Part shown: positions 8,773 to 19,057 of the stretch, piece after piece
How positions within the stretch are numbered: the first letter of the stretch is position 1
How the letters are laid out: each line of letters begins with the position of its first letter
Source: Bacillus atrophaeus
GTDB taxonomy: Bacteria; Bacillota; Bacilli; Bacillales; Bacillaceae
Reading direction: 5' to 3'
Assembly: GCF_001584335.1 (NCBI RefSeq)
Contig: NZ_LSBB01000001.1
Span: forward strand, 558,001-622,000
Length of the DNA stretch: 64,000 bases
The notes under the pieces: model-generated
The model's database searches: none
Seen by the model: only the letters and a program-made list of their open reading frames with translations
Told to the model about the DNA's origin: nothing
Translations under genes and position numbers: made by a program

Positions 8773-9150
8773 TTGAACAGAATTGAAGATTATACGCTTT
8801 TATCAGCCTATTACCATCTTCTTTTTACAATCGATGAGGGACTTTGTTATTTGATTGAGGCTGACCAAAATTTGGCGAAAACAGAAGGGGATCGGATTTA
8901 TCATGATCTGATCCAAGCTTTTTTCTATTTGGACTCAACGCATTCTCTTCTTCTCCGCATATTGAAGACGAAGTGCGCCGAAATATGCATTCGAGCTTTT
9001 GACGAGGTTTTCGCTGATTTTGATCACTTGGTTTCTTTCACCTTCCCATCTCGGGAATTTTGTGCTTATTTAAAAGAACATTTTCTTATACATTATAGAA
9101 AATGGATGCTTACCATCCATCAATGCATGGAGCCCTTTATTATGAATTAG
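8773..9150 (+). CDS. Uncharacterised small protein downstream of fliT
   Basis: 125 aa from TTG 8773 with AGGTGAG just upstream (a GTG at 8764 is an alternative start), beginning within ten bases of the fliT stop. I do not recognise the family. The sequence is helical, with several aromatic residues and conserved-looking Cys (CYLIE, KCAEIC, FCAYL, HQCMEPF). No signal peptide or membrane span is evident. Its position makes it the likely last gene of the flaG-fliD-fliS-fliT unit, so a flagellar or cytoplasmic accessory role is possible but unproven. As I recall, B. subtilis 168 has no gene here. Confidence 0.65.
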   Translation: MNRIEDYTLLSAYYHLLFTIDEGLCYLIEADQNLAKTEGDRIYHDLIQAFFYLDSTHSLLLRILKTKCAEICIRAFDEVFADFDHLVSFTFPSREFCAYLKEHFLIHYRKWMLTIHQCMEPFIMN

Positions 9151-9272
9151 ATGATATGAGGACAGTTCTTTTTCTCTTTTAAACCGCATATACATATACC
9201 TCAGATCAGCTGCTATTCGGGAAAATCGCCCATAATTCGACAAAGTTCACTGAATCTTCACACAAGATTTAC

Positions 9273-9298
9273 GTTTCAGCAGGAATTGTAAAGGGTAA
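9273..9298 (+). promoter_or_regulatory. Sigma-B promoter of hpf
   Basis: GTTTCA (9273-9278), 14-base spacer, GGGTAA (9293-9298), fitting the general-stress consensus GTTTAA-N12-14-GGGTAT with one mismatch per half. B. subtilis yvyD/hpf is a well known sigma-B and sigma-H gene, which agrees. I could not place a convincing sigma-H site. Confidence 0.65.
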
Positions 9299-9344
9299 AA
9301 GAGAAATAGATACATATCCTTATATAAAAGGGAGGCGTTCTTTG

Positions 9345-9911
9345 ATGAACTATAACATCAGAGGAGAAAATATTGAGGTTACACCCGCGTTAAAGGATCA
9401 TGTTGAGAAGAAGATCGGCAAGCTGGAGCGTTATTTTGAACACAGCGTGAATGCCGATGTAAACGTCAACTTGAAGTTCTATAATGATAAAGAATCTAAG
9501 GTTGAGGTTACCATTCCAATGACTGATCTGGCGCTTCGGTCTGAGGTGCATAACGAGGATATGTACAATGCAATTGATCTCGCAACGAACAAGCTGGAAC
9601 GTCAAATAAGAAAGCATAAAACAAAGGTGAATCGCAAATTCCGCGAGCAAGGATCACCGAAACATTTATTCACGAACGGCAGCGCGTCTGAAACAGACGT
9701 TGCGGTTCAGGATGAAATAGACGAGGACAGCCCGGAAATTGTCCGTCAAAAACGGTTTAATTTAAAACCGATGGACAGCGAGGAAGCCATTTTACAAATG
9801 AACATGCTCGGCCATAGTTTCTTTGTTTTCACGAATGCAGAAACAAATCTGACAAACGTAGTATACCGGAGAAATGATGGGAAATATGGCTTGATTGAAC
9901 CAAACGAATAA
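9345..9911 (+). CDS. hpf: HPF, long-form ribosome hibernation promoting factor (YvyD)
   Basis: 188 aa from ATG 9345 (GGGAGG at 9330-9335). Residues 1-100 form the S30AE ribosome-binding domain (MNYNIRGENIEVTPAL). Residues about 130-188 are the C-terminal dimerisation domain (RQKRFNLKPMDSEEAI ... VYRRNDGKYGLIEP), which marks the long form that joins two 70S ribosomes into inactive 100S dimers. It acts in stationary phase and stress. A sigma-B-type promoter lies 50 bases upstream and a terminator follows. Confidence 0.96.
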   Translation: MNYNIRGENIEVTPALKDHVEKKIGKLERYFEHSVNADVNVNLKFYNDKESKVEVTIPMTDLALRSEVHNEDMYNAIDLATNKLERQIRKHKTKVNRKFREQGSPKHLFTNGSASETDVAVQDEIDEDSPEIVRQKRFNLKPMDSEEAILQMNMLGHSFFVFTNAETNLTNVVYRRNDGKYGLIEPNE

Positions 9912-9923
9912 TAAGCAGACCAG

Positions 9924-9953
9924 CCTTCCGTGATTTTCGCGGAGGGTTTTTTT
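9924..9953 (+). terminator. Rho-independent terminator of hpf
   Basis: CCTTCCGTGA paired imperfectly with GCGGAGGG across a short loop, followed by seven T residues. Confidence 0.85.
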
Positions 9954-9976
9954 CTTCATTATTAATTGCAAATTCT

Positions 9977-10004
9977 TTGGAAATAACAGAAGGTATGATA
10001 TGAT
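9977..10004 (+). promoter_or_regulatory. Candidate sigma-A promoter of secA-prfB
   Basis: TTGGAA (9977-9982), 16-base spacer, TATGAT (9999-10004), about 80 bases before the secA start. It is a reasonable vegetative promoter, but several overlapping TATGAT/GATAAT options exist. Confidence 0.4.
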
Positions 10005-10083
10005 AATGAGAGGTATACATGGACCAGTAAATCATTTAAAACATGCACTGAAAAAGACATGTGAAGATAGAGGAGCGTTATAG

Positions 10084-12609
10084 ATGCTTGGAATTTTAAA
10101 TAAAGTGTTTGATCCGACAAAACGTACGCTGAATAGATACGAAAAAAAAGCGAATGAAATTGATGCGATCAGAGGAGATTATGAAAATCTTTCTGATGAT
10201 GCATTGAAACATAAAACCATTGAATTTAAGGAGCGCCTTGAAAAAGGAGAGACGCCGGACGATCTTCTGGTTGAAGCGTTTGCGGTCGTACGGGAAGCTT
10301 CCCGCCGCGTAACCGGTATGTTCCCGTTTAAGGTTCAGCTTATGGGGGGCGTCGCTCTTCATGACGGGAATATTGCGGAAATGAAAACAGGGGAAGGGAA
10401 AACATTAACTTCCACGCTGCCTGTTTATTTAAACGCGTTATCAGGAAAAGGCGTACACATCGTGACGGTCAATGAATACTTGGCAAGCCGTGACGCTGAG
10501 CAGATGGGAAAAATTTATGAATTTCTTGGTTTGTCCGTCGGCTTGAATTTAAATTCCATGACGAAAGAAGAAAAACGTGAAGCATATGCGGCTGACATCA
10601 CGTACTCTACAAATAATGAACTCGGTTTCGATTATTTAAGAGATAACATGGTGCTTTACAAAGAACAGATGGTGCAGCGGCCGCTTCACTTTGCCGTAAT
10701 TGACGAGGTCGATTCCATTCTTGTCGATGAAGCCAGAACACCGCTTATTATTTCCGGACAAGCTGCAAAATCAACCAAGCTGTATGTGCAGGCTAATGCT
10801 TTTGTCCGTACGCTGAAAGCTGAGAAGGATTACACCTACGATGTGAAAACAAAAGGCGTACAGCTGACTGAAGAAGGAATGACCAAAGCCGAGAAAGCAT
10901 TTGGCATTGACAACTTGTTTGATGTCAAAAACGTCGCGCTTAACCATCATATCAACCAAGCCTTAAAAGCGCATGCCGCCATGCAGAAGGACGTTGACTA
11001 TGTGGTAGAGGACGGACAGGTTGTGATCGTCGATTCCTTTACGGGCCGTCTCATGAAAGGCCGCCGTTACAGTGAAGGTCTTCACCAGGCCATCGAAGCG
11101 AAGGAAGGGCTTGAGATCCAAAATGAAAGCATGACCTTAGCTACGATCACATTCCAAAATTACTTCCGGATGTATGCAAAGCTTGCCGGTATGACCGGTA
11201 CTGCAAAAACAGAGGAAGAGGAATTCCGCAACATTTACAATATGCAGGTTGTGACGATTCCGACAAACCAGCCGGTTGTTCGTGATGACCGTCCTGATCT
11301 AATTTACCGTTCAATGGAAGGAAAGTTTAAGGCCGTTGCAGAAGATGTTGCCCAGCGTTATATGACAGGACAGCCCGTTCTGGTCGGAACTGTTGCTGTT
11401 GAAACATCTGAATTAATTTCGAAGCTTTTGAAAAACAAAGGCATTCCGCATCAAGTCTTAAATGCGAAAAACCATGAACGAGAAGCCCAAATTATTGAAG
11501 AAGCCGGACAAAAAGGCGCTGTCACTATTGCCACCAATATGGCGGGGCGCGGTACGGATATTAAACTTGGCGAAGGTGTGAAGGAACTTGGCGGACTTGC
11601 TGTCGTCGGTACGGAACGCCATGAATCGCGCCGGATTGATAACCAGCTGCGAGGACGTTCAGGCCGTCAGGGAGATCCTGGTATTACACAATTTTATCTT
11701 TCTATGGAAGATGAATTAATGCGCAGGTTCGGTGCCGAACGCACGATGGCGATGCTTGACCGCTTCGGAATGGACGACTCCACTCCGATTCAGAGCAAAA
11801 TGGTGTCGCGCGCAGTGGAATCATCACAAAAACGTGTCGAAGGAAATAACTTTGATTCACGTAAACAGCTCCTGCAATACGATGATGTTCTTCGCCAGCA
11901 GCGTGAAGTTATTTATAAGCAGCGCTTCGAAGTGATTGACTCAGAAAACTTGCGCGACATCGTCGAGAATATGATTAAATCGTCTCTTGAACGGGCTATC
12001 GCCGCTTACACGCCAAAAGAAGAGCTTCCGGAGGAATGGAAGCTGGACGGGCTTGTTGAACTGGTGAACACCACTTATCTTGATGAGGGCGCGCTTGAGA
12101 AGAGCGACATTTTCGGAAAAGAGCCAGATGAGATGCATGAGCTGATTATGGATCGGATTCTGACAAAATATAATGAAAAAGAAGAGAATTTCGGCGCTGA
12201 GCAAATGCGTGAATTTGAAAAAGTAATCGTGCTTCGCGCGGTTGATTCAAAATGGATGGATCATATTGACGCTATGGATCAGCTTCGCCAAGGTATTCAT
12301 TTGCGGGCATATGCGCAGACTAACCCGCTTCGTGAGTATCAAATGGAAGGCTTTACGATGTTTGAGCATATGATCGCGTCTATCGAAGATGAAGTTGCGA
12401 AGTTTGTGATGAAAGCTGAAATTGAAAGCAACCTTGAACGTGAAGAGGTTGTACAAGGCCAAACAACGGCTCACCAGCCGCAAGACGGCGACGAATCCAA
12501 ACAGGCAAAAAAAGCGCCTGTTCGTAAAGTAGTGGATATCGGCCGGAATGCGCCATGCCATTGCGGAAGCGGGAAAAAATATAAAAATTGCTGCGGACGG
12601 ACTGAATAA
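10084..12609 (+). CDS. secA: SecA, preprotein translocase ATPase
   Basis: 841 aa, the standard Bacillus length. Walker A ([11 protein letters not shown], about residues 100-110), the [19 protein letters not shown]-type motif (about 207), the helicase-like [11 protein letters not shown] segment, and the C-terminal zinc motif [14 protein letters not shown] are all present. SecA drives secretory proteins through SecYEG at the membrane. It is transcribed with prfB, the normal Bacillus arrangement. A GAGGAGC ribosome site precedes the ATG. Confidence 0.98.
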   Translation: MLGILNKVFDPTKRTLNRYEKKANEIDAIRGDYENLSDDALKHKTIEFKERLEKGETPDDLLVEAFAVVREASRRVTGMFPFKVQLMGGVALHDGNIAEMKTGEGKTLTSTLPVYLNALSGKGVHIVTVNEYLASRDAEQMGKIYEFLGLSVGLNLNSMTKEEKREAYAADITYSTNNELGFDYLRDNMVLYKEQMVQRPLHFAVIDEVDSILVDEARTPLIISGQAAKSTKLYVQANAFVRTLKAEKDYTYDVKTKGVQLTEEGMTKAEKAFGIDNLFDVKNVALNHHINQALKAHAAMQKDVDYVVEDGQVVIVDSFTGRLMKGRRYSEGLHQAIEAKEGLEIQNESMTLATITFQNYFRMYAKLAGMTGTAKTEEEEFRNIYNMQVVTIPTNQPVVRDDRPDLIYRSMEGKFKAVAEDVAQRYMTGQPVLVGTVAVETSELISKLLKNKGIPHQVLNAKNHEREAQIIEEAGQKGAVTIATNMAGRGTDIKLGEGVKELGGLAVVGTERHESRRIDNQLRGRSGRQGDPGITQFYLSMEDELMRRFGAERTMAMLDRFGMDDSTPIQSKMVSRAVESSQKRVEGNNFDSRKQLLQYDDVLRQQREVIYKQRFEVIDSENLRDIVENMIKSSLERAIAAYTPKEELPEEWKLDGLVELVNTTYLDEGALEKSDIFGKEPDEMHELIMDRILTKYNEKEENFGAEQMREFEKVIVLRAVDSKWMDHIDAMDQLRQGIHLRAYAQTNPLREYQMEGFTMFEHMIASIEDEVAKFVMKAEIESNLEREEVVQGQTTAHQPQDGDESKQAKKAPVRKVVDIGRNAPCHCGSGKKYKNCCGRTE

Positions 12610-12630
12610 GTTCGCGCGTGAGCGTAATGA

Positions 12631-13789
<1,159 letters not shown>

Positions 13790-13793
13790 GAAA

Positions 13794-13824
13794 AAACACA
13801 CCTGTTAGTCGGGTGTGTTTTTTT
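13794..13824 (+). terminator. Rho-independent terminator of secA-prfB
   Basis: AAACACACC pairs with GGTGTGTTT over an eight-base loop, followed by a T-run. The next 235 bases to yvjA contain no gene I can support. Confidence 0.93.
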
Positions 13825-14059
13825 GATGAATAAATAGACGAGCCTGCTGCACCGAAAATGAAAATAGGAAAATCTAACCAATCGCAAAATTAGCCGGAGG
13901 CTTTTTGATTGTGGGACGACAGCATTTAGAAGAATCTCGCTTCTTTTCATTTGATCCGCTGCTGCTTTAGCATATTAATACGGTATTCGGGTGTTATTTA
14001 CTTCTTTCACGGGAAGGATTAAAATGCTATCGAAGCAATTGAAAGAACGGAGGATTTAT

Positions 14060-14908
14060 ATGAATGGAATGCCAAACAAGGGATTACAGATTTTTCGGGA
14101 TTATATCTATATTCTTATAGGGGCAGCTATTACGGGTGTGTGTTTTAACGTATTCTTGCTTCCGAACCGGATTGCGGCAGGCGGAGTAAGCGGGATCAGT
14201 ACGATTTTACAGCCATTTGGTTTTGAGGCTGCCTATGTGCAGTGGATTTTTAATATTCCTTTATTTATCGCTGGTGTAGTGATCCTTGGAGGAAAGTTTG
14301 GTCTGAAGACCTTGGCGGGTTCTATCTTTTTGCCGCTTGTGGTGTTTTTAACAAGGGATCTGCAGCCTGCCACCAATAATGAATTGTTGGCGGCTATTTT
14401 TGGAGGCGTAGGGATCGGGACGGGAATCGGCATTGTTTATCTTGGAAAAGGCTCAACAGGAGGCACGGCTCTTGCTGCACAAATCATACATAAGTATACA
14501 GGCTTGTCTTTGGGCACATGCCTCGCGACGATTGACGGTTTAATCGTTGTTGCCGCTATGCTTGTGTTTAACATCGAACAGGGTCTATTTGCAATGCTTG
14601 GCGTGTATGTATCAAGTAAAACGATTGATGTGGTGCAGGTGGGCTTCAACCGTTCGAAAATGGCGCTGATCATTACGAAGGATGAGGAAGCTGTCAGAGA
14701 AGCGGTTTTTAAGAAAATTGACAGAGGGGTCACCAAAATTTCTGCGGTCGGCGGTTATACAGATGATGAACGGCCGATTTTAATGTGTGTAGCCGGCCAA
14801 ACCGAATTCACAAAACTGAAACAAGTCGTCAAACAAATTGATGAGTCTGCTTTCGTGATTGTTACAGATGCAAGCGAGGTGCTTGGAGAGGGTTTCAAAC
14901 GCGCGTGA
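14060..14908 (+). CDS. yvjA: YvjA, YitT-family integral membrane protein
   Basis: 282 aa from ATG 14060, chosen because CGGAGG (14048-14053) precedes it; a longer frame opens at 13991 without a site. The first 200 residues contain about five to six membrane spans with glycine-rich loops (RIAAGGVSGI, GGVGIGTGIG), the YitT/DUF161 type. The C-terminal 80 residues are a soluble DUF2179 domain ending in FVIVTDASEVLGEGF. These proteins are common in Firmicutes; substrate and function are unknown. Confidence 0.88.
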   Translation: MNGMPNKGLQIFRDYIYILIGAAITGVCFNVFLLPNRIAAGGVSGISTILQPFGFEAAYVQWIFNIPLFIAGVVILGGKFGLKTLAGSIFLPLVVFLTRDLQPATNNELLAAIFGGVGIGTGIGIVYLGKGSTGGTALAAQIIHKYTGLSLGTCLATIDGLIVVAAMLVFNIEQGLFAMLGVYVSSKTIDVVQVGFNRSKMALIITKDEEAVREAVFKKIDRGVTKISAVGGYTDDERPILMCVAGQTEFTKLKQVVKQIDESAFVIVTDASEVLGEGFKRA

Positions 14909-14955
14909 ACGGGGTTATAATATGGTTGAGTTCGTAAAGGAGTTGCTTTTTACAA

Positions 14956-15294
14956 ATGAAATCAAAATTAGCGATACTAATGATTGTGTTTGCCATGTCA
15001 GTTCTATTGGCTGCCTGCGGATCTAATGATGCAAAGGAAAAGAAGTCAGACACCGGCAGCAGCACGGAAGCCTCTGCCTCTGAAGGAGAAGAGCTTTATC
15101 AGCAAAGCTGCATAGGCTGCCACGGCAAGGATTTAGAAGGCGTTTCAGGACCTAATCTCCAAGAGGTCGGCGGAAAATACGATGAAGACAAAATTCAAAG
15201 CATTATTGAAAAAGGAAGAGGCAATATGCCGGGCGGACTAGTTGATGATGCCGAAGCCGCTTCCATCGCCAAATGGCTGTCAGAGAAAAAGTAG
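14956..15294 (+). CDS. cccB: CccB, cytochrome c551 (lipoprotein)
   Basis: 112 aa. A lipoprotein signal ends at the lipobox LLAAC (Cys about residue 21), followed by a Ser/Glu-rich linker and a class I cytochrome c domain with the haem motif CIGCH and the distal Met in GNMPGG. It is a small membrane-anchored electron carrier on the outer face of the cell membrane, feeding cytochrome oxidases. It is monocistronic, with its own terminator. Confidence 0.94.
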   Translation: MKSKLAILMIVFAMSVLLAACGSNDAKEKKSDTGSSTEASASEGEELYQQSCIGCHGKDLEGVSGPNLQEVGGKYDEDKIQSIIEKGRGNMPGGLVDDAEAASIAKWLSEKK

Positions 15295-15299
15295 TGGCT

Positions 15300-15336
15300 A
15301 AAAATCTTTGCCGATCTTGAGGTAAAGATTTTTTAT
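15300..15336 (+). terminator. Rho-independent terminator of cccB
   Basis: AAAATCTTTGCC pairs with GGTAAAGATTTT with a short loop, followed by T residues. Confidence 0.85.
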
Positions 15337-15516
15337 TTGGCAGATGAAAAGAAACTGTAATAGTATTATGTCTAAATTTGACGTATAATGAAGTGTGTTG
15401 AAAAAGGAAACTTTCAGATTTTTATCTTATTACATATGAACGGGTCATAAAGCTGTCAAATAATTCGAAGTGTATGACCGTATGGCATAAAAAGACATAA
15501 AAGATTAGGTGATTAC

Positions 15517-16203
15517 ATGATAGAAATGAAAGAGGTATATAAGGCGTATCGTAACGGCGTAAAAGCGATCAACGGGATAACAATCGCCATTCACCCCGGT
15601 GAATTTGTTTATGTAGTAGGGCCGAGCGGAGCAGGCAAATCTACTTTTATCAAAATGATATACAGAGAAGAAAAGCCGACAAAGGGCCAAATATTAATTA
15701 ACAATAAAGATCTCGCCTCTGTAAAGGAAAAAGAGATTCCTTTCGTGCGGCGAAAAATAGGCGTAGTCTTTCAGGACTTTAAGCTTTTGCCGAAGCTGAC
15801 GGTATTTGAGAACGTTGCGTTTGCTTTGGAAGTCATCGGCGAACAGCCGTCTGTGATCAAAAAGCGGGTGCTTGAGGTGCTTGATCTTGTGCAGCTGAAA
15901 CATAAAGCGAGACAATTTCCGGATCAGCTCTCAGGCGGGGAGCAGCAGCGTGTTTCCATCGCAAGGTCTATCGTCAACAATCCTGACGTTGTCATTGCCG
16001 ATGAACCAACGGGGAACTTGGACCCTGATACGTCTTGGGAAGTCATGAAGACGCTGGAAGAGGTCAATAACCGCGGAACAACTGTCGTAATGGCGACACA
16101 TAATAAAGAAATCGTGAACACCATGAAGAAACGGGTCATTGCAATCGAAGACGGTGTCATTGTGCGTGATGAGTCAAGAGGGGAGTATGGTTCTTATGAT
16201 TAA
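15517..16203 (+). CDS. ftsE: FtsE, ABC-transporter-like ATPase controlling cell-wall hydrolase
   Basis: 228 aa. Walker A GPSGAGKST (about residues 36-44), signature LSGGEQQR (about 141), Walker B VVIADEPTGNLDP and the switch His (MATHN) are in order. FtsEX does not transport; it signals across the membrane to the peptidoglycan hydrolase CwlO, which is encoded at 61145 in this window. FtsEX also influences entry into sporulation. Its end overlaps the start of ftsX by eight bases, so the two are coupled. Confidence 0.97.
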   Translation: MIEMKEVYKAYRNGVKAINGITIAIHPGEFVYVVGPSGAGKSTFIKMIYREEKPTKGQILINNKDLASVKEKEIPFVRRKIGVVFQDFKLLPKLTVFENVAFALEVIGEQPSVIKKRVLEVLDLVQLKHKARQFPDQLSGGEQQRVSIARSIVNNPDVVIADEPTGNLDPDTSWEVMKTLEEVNNRGTTVVMATHNKEIVNTMKKRVIAIEDGVIVRDESRGEYGSYD

Positions 16204-17086
16204 AATTCTCGGGCGGCATTTGCGTGAGAGTTTTAAATCTCTCGGCAGAAACACGTGGATGACATTTGCGTCTATCAGTGCGGTAACCGTAACGCTGATT
16301 TTAGTCGGCGTGTTTTTAGTGATTATGCTTAATCTGAACAATATGGCGTCTAACGCCGAAAAAGAAGTGGAAATCAAAGTGTTGATAGATTTGACAGCAG
16401 ATAAGAAAGCGCAAGGCACGCTGGAGGATCAAATCAACGATATTTCAGGTATTCAAAGCGTCAGTTTTTCTTCTAAGGAAAAAGAACTTGATAGCTTGGT
16501 CGACAGTTTTGGAGACAGCGGACAGTCCTTAACAATGCAGGACCAGGAAAACCCGCTGAATGACGCATTTGTCGTGAAAACTTCAGATCCGCATGATACA
16601 CCTAACGTGGCAAAGAAAATAGAAAAACTGGACCACGTGTACAAGGTGACGTACGGTAAAGAAGAAGTCAGCCGTTTGTTTAAAGTGGTCGGCGTCTCAC
16701 GAAACATCGGGATCGCTCTTATTATCGGTCTGCTGTTTACGGCTATGTTCTTAATTTCCAATACGATTAAGATTACGATTTTCGCCAGAAGAAAAGAAAT
16801 TGAAATCATGAAGCTTGTAGGCGCCACGAACTGGTTTATCCGCTGGCCGTTTTTCCTTGAAGGACTGCTGCTCGGCGTATTCGGCTCGGTGATTCCGATC
16901 GCCCTTGTGTTGAGTACGTATCAATCCTTAATCAGCTGGGTAGCTCCGAAGGTTCAAGGTTCGTTTGTTTCCCTTCTGCCGTATAATCCGTTTGTGTTTC
17001 AAGTGTCGATTGTGCTGATCTTGATTGGCGCAGTCATTGGAGTATGGGGAAGTTTGACCTCTATCCGCAAATTCTTGCGAGTATAA
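16196..17086 (+). CDS. ftsX: FtsX, membrane partner of FtsE
   Basis: 296 aa from ATG 16196. GAGGGGAG at 16177-16184 is 11 bases upstream, and homologues begin MIKILGRHLRES. It has four membrane spans: one near residues 22-45, then three after a large extracellular loop (about 50-170) that contacts the CwlO activation machinery. The C-terminal FtsX/ABC3 permease domain carries TIKITIFARRKEIEIMKLVGAT. The start lies within the ftsE end. Confidence 0.96.
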   Translation: MIKILGRHLRESFKSLGRNTWMTFASISAVTVTLILVGVFLVIMLNLNNMASNAEKEVEIKVLIDLTADKKAQGTLEDQINDISGIQSVSFSSKEKELDSLVDSFGDSGQSLTMQDQENPLNDAFVVKTSDPHDTPNVAKKIEKLDHVYKVTYGKEEVSRLFKVVGVSRNIGIALIIGLLFTAMFLISNTIKITIFARRKEIEIMKLVGATNWFIRWPFFLEGLLLGVFGSVIPIALVLSTYQSLISWVAPKVQGSFVSLLPYNPFVFQVSIVLILIGAVIGVWGSLTSIRKFLRV

Positions 17087-17093
17087 ATATAGT

Positions 17094-17127
17094 AAAGTCA
17101 GTCCAATGCGGACTGGCTTTTTTGTTT
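17094..17127 (+). terminator. Rho-independent terminator of ftsEX
   Basis: AAAGTCAGTCC and GGACTGGCTTT form a stem with a five-base loop, then a T-rich tail. Confidence 0.9.
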
Positions 17128-17138
17128 TTCTCTGATTT

Positions 17139-17168
17139 ACATGAAATGTCCATCCTTTACATATACTA
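17139..17168 (+). promoter_or_regulatory. Candidate sigma-G promoter of ctpB
   Basis: ACATG (17139-17143), 18-base spacer, TATACTA (17162-17168), a partial match to the forespore sigma-G consensus GHATR-N17/18-CATWHTA. ctpB is forespore-expressed in B. subtilis, which is why I looked for it. The match is modest. Confidence 0.3.
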
Positions 17169-17217
17169 TCTCTAGGTTTTCATAAAGACAGTCTGGCACA
17201 ACAGGAGGAGGTAAAGG

Positions 17218-18669
17218 ATGAATCAAAAAATGATCGCTTTTATAGCAGCGGGGAGTCTGCTGTTTGGCGGAGCCGGCGTTGTCGCAGGAATGAACATGCC
17301 TCACGCAGAAAAGCCTCAAGCACAAGCGGTAACAGCAGCAGCCCAGTCAGACCGCTCCGATTCTGATAGAACCGAGGCAATGGATAAAATTGAAAAGGCG
17401 TATGATTTAATTTCGAATGAATACGTAGAGAAGGTTGATAGGCAAAAATTGATGGAAGGTGCCATACAAGGCATGCTGTCTACGTTAAATGACCCTTATT
17501 CCGTTTATATGGACAAGCAGACTGCTAAGCAGTTTTCCGATTCGCTTGATTCCTCATTTGAAGGAATCGGCGCAGAAGTAGGGATGGACGAAAACAAAAT
17601 CATTATCGTTTCTCCATTTAAACAATCACCTGCTGAAAAGGCGGGGCTGAAACCGAATGATGAAATTATCAGCATTGACGGGGAAGCGATGTCGGGTAAG
17701 GATTTAAATGACGCAGTGCTGAAAATAAGAGGCAAGAAAGGTTCCAGCGTCTCTATCAAGATTCAGCGCCCGGGAACGAAGAAGCAATTGTCTTTCAACA
17801 TTAAGAGAGAAGAGATTCCGCTTGAAACGGTATTTTCTTCCGTCAAAAAAACGCAGGGCCATTCGGTTGGATATATCGCGATTTCTACATTTTCTGAGCA
17901 TACAGCCGAGGACTTTTCAGAGGCGCTGAAGAAGCTGGAGAAAAAAGGAATCGAAGGGCTTGTCCTCGATGTCCGCGGTAATCCGGGCGGATACTTACAG
18001 AGCGTTGAAGAGATTCTCAAACAATTTGTAACTAAAGACCAGCCCTACATCCAAATTGCGGAAAGGAACGGCGATAAGAAACGTTACTTCTCAACTTTAA
18101 AGCAAATAAAACCATATCCCGTGAATGTGATTACTGATAAAGGGAGTGCTTCCGCTTCTGAAATCTTGGCCGGCGCGTTAAAAGAAGCAGCGCACTATGA
18201 TGTAGTCGGTGATACGTCATTTGGGAAAGGAACCGTTCAGCAGGCAGTACCGATGGGGGATGGCAGCAATATTAAGCTGACGCTTTATAAATGGCTGACA
18301 CCAAACGGAAACTGGATTCATAAAAAGGGAATCAAGCCGACCATCGCTATCAAACAGCCTGATTACTTCGAGGCAGGCCCGCTGCAGCTAAAGCAGCCGC
18401 TCAAATTGGATATGAACAATGAAGACGTGAAGCATGCGCAAGTGCTGTTAAAAGGCCTCAGCTTTGATCCGGGCAGGGACGATGGTTATTTCAGTGAAGG
18501 AATGAAAAAGGCTGTTCTTGCTTTTCAAGATCAAAACAAGCTGAATAAATCCGGAGTGATTGATCAGAGAACGGCGGAGAAAATGAACCAGCTGATTGAC
18601 GTGAAAAAAACTGATGAAAAAAATGACTTGCAGCTGCAAACGGCGCTAAAATCATTATTTGTAAAATAG
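17218..18669 (+). CDS. ctpB: CtpB, C-terminal processing serine protease of sporulation
   Basis: 483 aa. It has an N-terminal signal/anchor (about residues 5-28), a cap region, a PDZ domain (about 95-180, with GIGAEVGMDE and AGLKPNDEIISIDG), the S41 protease core, and a C-terminal peptidoglycan-binding-like domain (about 410-470). The catalytic Ser312-Lys337-Gln341 spacing equals the Ser309-Lys334-Gln338 triad I recall for B. subtilis. CtpB cuts SpoIVFA in the intermembrane space to trigger SpoIVFB and activate sigma-K. A strong AGGAGGAGG ribosome site precedes it. Confidence 0.96.
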   Translation: MNQKMIAFIAAGSLLFGGAGVVAGMNMPHAEKPQAQAVTAAAQSDRSDSDRTEAMDKIEKAYDLISNEYVEKVDRQKLMEGAIQGMLSTLNDPYSVYMDKQTAKQFSDSLDSSFEGIGAEVGMDENKIIIVSPFKQSPAEKAGLKPNDEIISIDGEAMSGKDLNDAVLKIRGKKGSSVSIKIQRPGTKKQLSFNIKREEIPLETVFSSVKKTQGHSVGYIAISTFSEHTAEDFSEALKKLEKKGIEGLVLDVRGNPGGYLQSVEEILKQFVTKDQPYIQIAERNGDKKRYFSTLKQIKPYPVNVITDKGSASASEILAGALKEAAHYDVVGDTSFGKGTVQQAVPMGDGSNIKLTLYKWLTPNGNWIHKKGIKPTIAIKQPDYFEAGPLQLKQPLKLDMNNEDVKHAQVLLKGLSFDPGRDDGYFSEGMKKAVLAFQDQNKLNKSGVIDQRTAEKMNQLIDVKKTDEKNDLQLQTALKSLFVK

Positions 18670-18784
18670 AGGGAGACGGCAGATGCCGTCTCCTATTCCT
18701 ATAGACTTAAAAGAAAATGATTAAAAAGTCACATATTTTTCGCATTTTTGACAGGATATTTAAAAATTTTTCACATATAAACAT

Positions 18785-18811
18785 TTATAAAGGACAACAA
18801 ATGCCCGATAT
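18785..18811 (+). promoter_or_regulatory. Candidate sigma-D promoter of swrA
   Basis: CCCGATAT at 18804-18811 matches 7 of 8 of the sigma-D -10. The -35 at 15-base spacing is TTAT, weak but similar in quality to that of hag. B. subtilis swrA is reported to have both a sigma-A and a sigma-D promoter, forming a positive loop with motility. Confidence 0.5.
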
Positions 18812-18871
18812 CAATATATGAGAGAGACTTTCTAACGAGAAAATATGTATTTAAAATGAAACTTTTGCAAG

Positions 18872-18900
18872 TTGTCTATTAATGGTTTAATTCCTACAAT
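18872..18900 (+). promoter_or_regulatory. Candidate sigma-A promoter of swrA
   Basis: TTGTCT (18872-18877), 17-base spacer, TACAAT (18895-18900). This gives a leader of about 150 bases before the TTG start of swrA. Confidence 0.55.
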
Positions 18901-19057
18901 AGAAGAAGGTTCTAAAAAGAACAGTTATTTCATGTTTTGGACAGCTGCACTAATCGTATTGAAAAGAATAACGTTAGCGAGAATGCTTGTAGCACCGCCA
19001 GTGCCGCTGTTTGTACTGGTCCGTGCTTAACTGTATGAAGAAAATGGGGGTTCACAA

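Larger units (their letters stand above)
18670..19057 (+). other. swrA upstream region (gap of 388 bases)
   Basis: The gap holds a perfect 9-bp GC-rich hairpin just after ctpB (GGAGACGGC-AGAT-GCCGTCTCC, 18672-18693), probably the ctpB terminator although its T-run is weak. A sigma-D-like and a sigma-A-like promoter for swrA follow (listed separately), then a small hairpin GTTCT-AAAA-AGAAC (18909-18922). There is also an unproven 32-codon open frame, 18932-19030, in the swrA leader. No longer gene is visible. Confidence 0.6.
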
